A DNA stretch of 23,525 nucleotides. Source: Desulfotomaculum sp. Its GTDB lineage: Bacteria; Bacillota; Desulfotomaculia; Desulfotomaculales; Nap2-2B. The stretch spans positions 1-23,525 of the forward strand of contig DOTD01000100.1 in NCBI GenBank assembly GCA_003513005.1. The letters run 5' to 3'. A program made the position numbers and the translations under genes. The notes below the pieces were generated by a model. The model did no database searches and was not told where the DNA came from. It saw nothing but the letters and a program-made list of their open reading frames with translations. Of this stretch, positions 22,024-23,525 are shown one piece after another. Every line of letters starts with the position of its first letter. Within the stretch, counting starts at the first letter, position 1.

Positions 22024-23308
22024 CTAGCAAATGGGCGCAATAATCCCTTGATTATTGTTATTTACAATTTCTGTAGCCTTTTTCCTTATATCCCCATTAA
22101 CGAAGCGGACGATTTGCTTGAAGTTGTGTCCAATGATTTTCATTCCGGTAACCATTGTTGCTTTGACTCATGCCCCTTACCTTGAGTCTTCTAAGCCCCT
22201 TGTGAACACTTTAGCGCGGAGTTGGTTCCTTCGATGGCTGCACGTTTGCTGCTAGTGTCGATCCTGGTTATTTTGTCTTCTTTTAAGTTCACGGGCTTCG
22301 GCCAGAAATATAGAACTTTAGTTCAATTCGCAATACGGTATTGTTTTTTCTCCAATTTCACCGGGCAGACGTCTTGCCTGGACAGTTTGAACAAACATTT
22401 CTGTCGAAATGAGCAAGGATTACATTATACTTTCCATTGAACTGGAAACTATGGAGCATGACCTTTAAGGGCAGGCCTTAACCGTTTTGTGGTCTTTAAT
22501 GGTAAATGCGGTTAGCGGAAGCTTTTGATGGATCTGGTTGTTTTCCGGTCATATCTGTATAATGCATCGTAATTCCATCATCTTGCGCTTGTCTTTCCAC
22601 TTCTCCGCTAAAATAACCTCCATCGACGTAAAAGTCGGTGACCTCCATTTTCTTTTGTATTTTAGGGATGCGCTTTTCTAACCTTTTAAGCGTCGCCAAC
22701 CCTGTTTTTTCTCGACTGTATAATCGGTGATTATTTGGACGGGGTTTTCGTCAGCGCAAGTTTCGGTGATATTTAGGACTAAACCGACATGCCCTTTGGA
22801 TCCCTTCTTACGGTAAGTCACATCTTGGTCGTAGGCTGATTGCTTCCTGCCTGCCGCAGGCGGGCGGAGTCGGCCTCAATGTCTTTATTTGCTTTAGCTT
22901 TCCAGATGTTTTTCTTGCTATCAAAGCTAGCCTGCTCTTTGATAAACCGCCGGAGAATCGCTATGGCGTTCAATTCACGTATGTACGGAGTTGCTTTAAG
23001 TGATGGATATCAGTTCGATCCCCGTAAGGCGAGTATCTCCTGGATGCGTTTTTGTACTTTACTGCCCCTGGAGCGATATAAGGCTTTGGTTTTGTACTCT
23101 GGTTCTTTTCACCTGCTTTAAGAACAGTATAGCGGTAAACCCGCCGCCGAAATTCGTACCAGGTGCGTTCGGCCAGATAGAGTTCACCGAGGTTACGCCG
23201 ACCAGCAGCATACATAATCTGGTAGCTAAAGCGAAACTGTTCGAGAATGTCTTCGTCGGTGTAATCTTTCATGTGTTTAATTAACTCCGGGGAAAGCAGA
23301 ATACTCAC
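22024..23308 (-). pseudogene. IS1182-family transposase, multiply frameshifted
   Basis: Pieces of one DDE transposase lie in order on the - strand in different frames. The N-terminus (23308-22970) contains LEQFRFSYQIMYAAGRRNLG and LYLAERTWYEFRRRVYRY. Next come LNAIAILRRFIKEQ and the catalytic-core piece YDQDVTYRKKGSKGHVGLVL (about 22840-22720), then VTDFYVDGGYFSGEVE (about 22640) with the second acidic residue. Later pieces are SKRAAIEGTNSALK (about 22240) with the last acidic residue, and VTGMKIIGHNFKQIVRF down to the stop at 22024-22026. At least four frame changes are needed, so it is dead. I could not find convincing terminal inverted repeats. One interruption coincides with a GC-rich palindrome at 22846-22867. 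Confidence 0.75.
22846..22867. repeat. GC-rich palindromic unit inside the transposase relic
   Basis: CCTGCCTG (22846-22853), CCG, CAGGCGGG (22857-22864): eight-base arms with one wobble. The sequence is unlike the rest of the transposase, and the reading frame changes across it, suggesting insertion of a small palindromic repeat of the REP-like kind seen scattered in some genomes. Only one copy was noticed in this window. Confidence 0.4.
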
Positions 23309-23379
23309 GCCGGAAGTGTATCAGCCTACGTTCTTTGGCCCCGGACTAATCAGCGCCAATGGCAAGGTTTATCACCCAT

Positions 23380-23514
23380 TCAACTAGACAGCCCGCAGCA
23401 TCTTTTGTATTTTTTTCCACTGCCGCACGGGCAGGGGTCATTTCTGCCGATTCTGGAATCGCTTCGTTTTCCCGCAATCCCTTTCATATAAGATTTTCCT
23501 CCGTCCTTTTTCAT
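23380..23514 (-). CDS. SEC-C zinc-binding mini-protein or C-terminal end
   Basis: The frame from ATG 23512-23514 gives 44 residues and ends in RIGRNDPCPCGSGKKYKRCC-GLSS. That is a complete SEC-C motif (CPCGSGKxYKxCC), the zinc-binding module found at the C-terminus of SecA and of many small or multidomain bacterial proteins. The frame is also open to the window edge upstream of this ATG, so it may be the C-terminus of a longer gene; a GGAGG further inside suggests that an ATG at 23484-23486 could also be used. It lies about 70 bases before the transposase relic on the same strand. The function cannot be deduced from the motif alone. Confidence 0.55.
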   Translation of the reverse strand: MKKDGGKSYMKGIAGKRSDSRIGRNDPCPCGSGKKYKRCCGLSS

Positions 23515-23525
23515 TTCACATTGGC

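Noticed and set aside
21961..22440. + strand frames at 21961-22440
   Set aside because: They are antisense to recognisable IS1182 transposase pieces and lack ribosome sites.
22024..23335. Terminal inverted repeats of the IS1182 remnant
   Set aside because: No matching ends could be found by eye on either side, so the element borders are left undefined.

Overview
The window reads like an accessory (defence and mobile-element) region of a bacterial chromosome. Strong GGAGG-type ribosome binding sites, mixed AT/GC composition, an SNF2 helicase with a zinc-ribbon partner gene and IS1182-type transposase debris suggest a Firmicute, perhaps a clostridial or Desulfotomaculum-like anaerobe. No rRNA, tRNA or core gene fixes the taxonomy, so this is a guess.

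Layout. (1) 1-1434: the debris of an integron. A truncated integrase reading frame (+ strand) with a nonsense codon lies back to back with a cassette array on the - strand. Between them are a sigma70-like promoter in the usual Pc position and a presumptive attI. Two attC-like recombination sites delimit cassettes that carry an 85-residue hypothetical protein, a DUF4160/DUF2442 pair and a broken DUF262-like start. (2) 1540-4743 (- strand): an SNF2 helicase and a downstream zinc-ribbon protein, separated from the integron by a probable bidirectional terminator. (3) 4879-6043 (-): an AT-rich, frameshifted C-terminal remnant of a type III restriction enzyme Res subunit. (4) 6255-18831 (-): a complete BREX operon in type 1 order, brxA-like, brxB, brxC, pglX, pglZ, brxL. 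It has one good promoter and a perfect palindrome upstream of brxA, and almost every junction is overlapping or coupled. (5) 18918-20385 (+): a small acidic reading frame, a SpoT-like HD hydrolase and a frame-broken HerA-type ATPase fragment. (6) 20386-21490: AT-rich spacer with a tandem repeat, a strongly structured segment that may be the 3' end of an IS200/IS605-type element, a hicB-hicA toxin-antitoxin pair and half of another attC-like site, now in the opposite orientation. (7) 21577-23514 (-): a short secreted protein, a heavily frameshifted IS1182-family transposase and a SEC-C zinc-binding mini-protein.

How the genes fit together. The intact core is the BREX phage-defence operon: PglX methylates host DNA, BrxC and BrxL are ATPases, PglZ is an alkaline-phosphatase-fold protein, and BrxA/BrxB are small accessory proteins. 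Everything around it is either a compact defence or TA-type gene (DUF4160/DUF2442, HicBA, Res remnant, DUF262 fragment) or decaying mobile DNA, so the window is best read as a defence island. The most unusual aspects are the fossil integron with internally consistent attC/attI ends, related half-sites on both flanks of the BREX island, and a low-GC replaced-looking block inside pglX that covers the likely specificity region.
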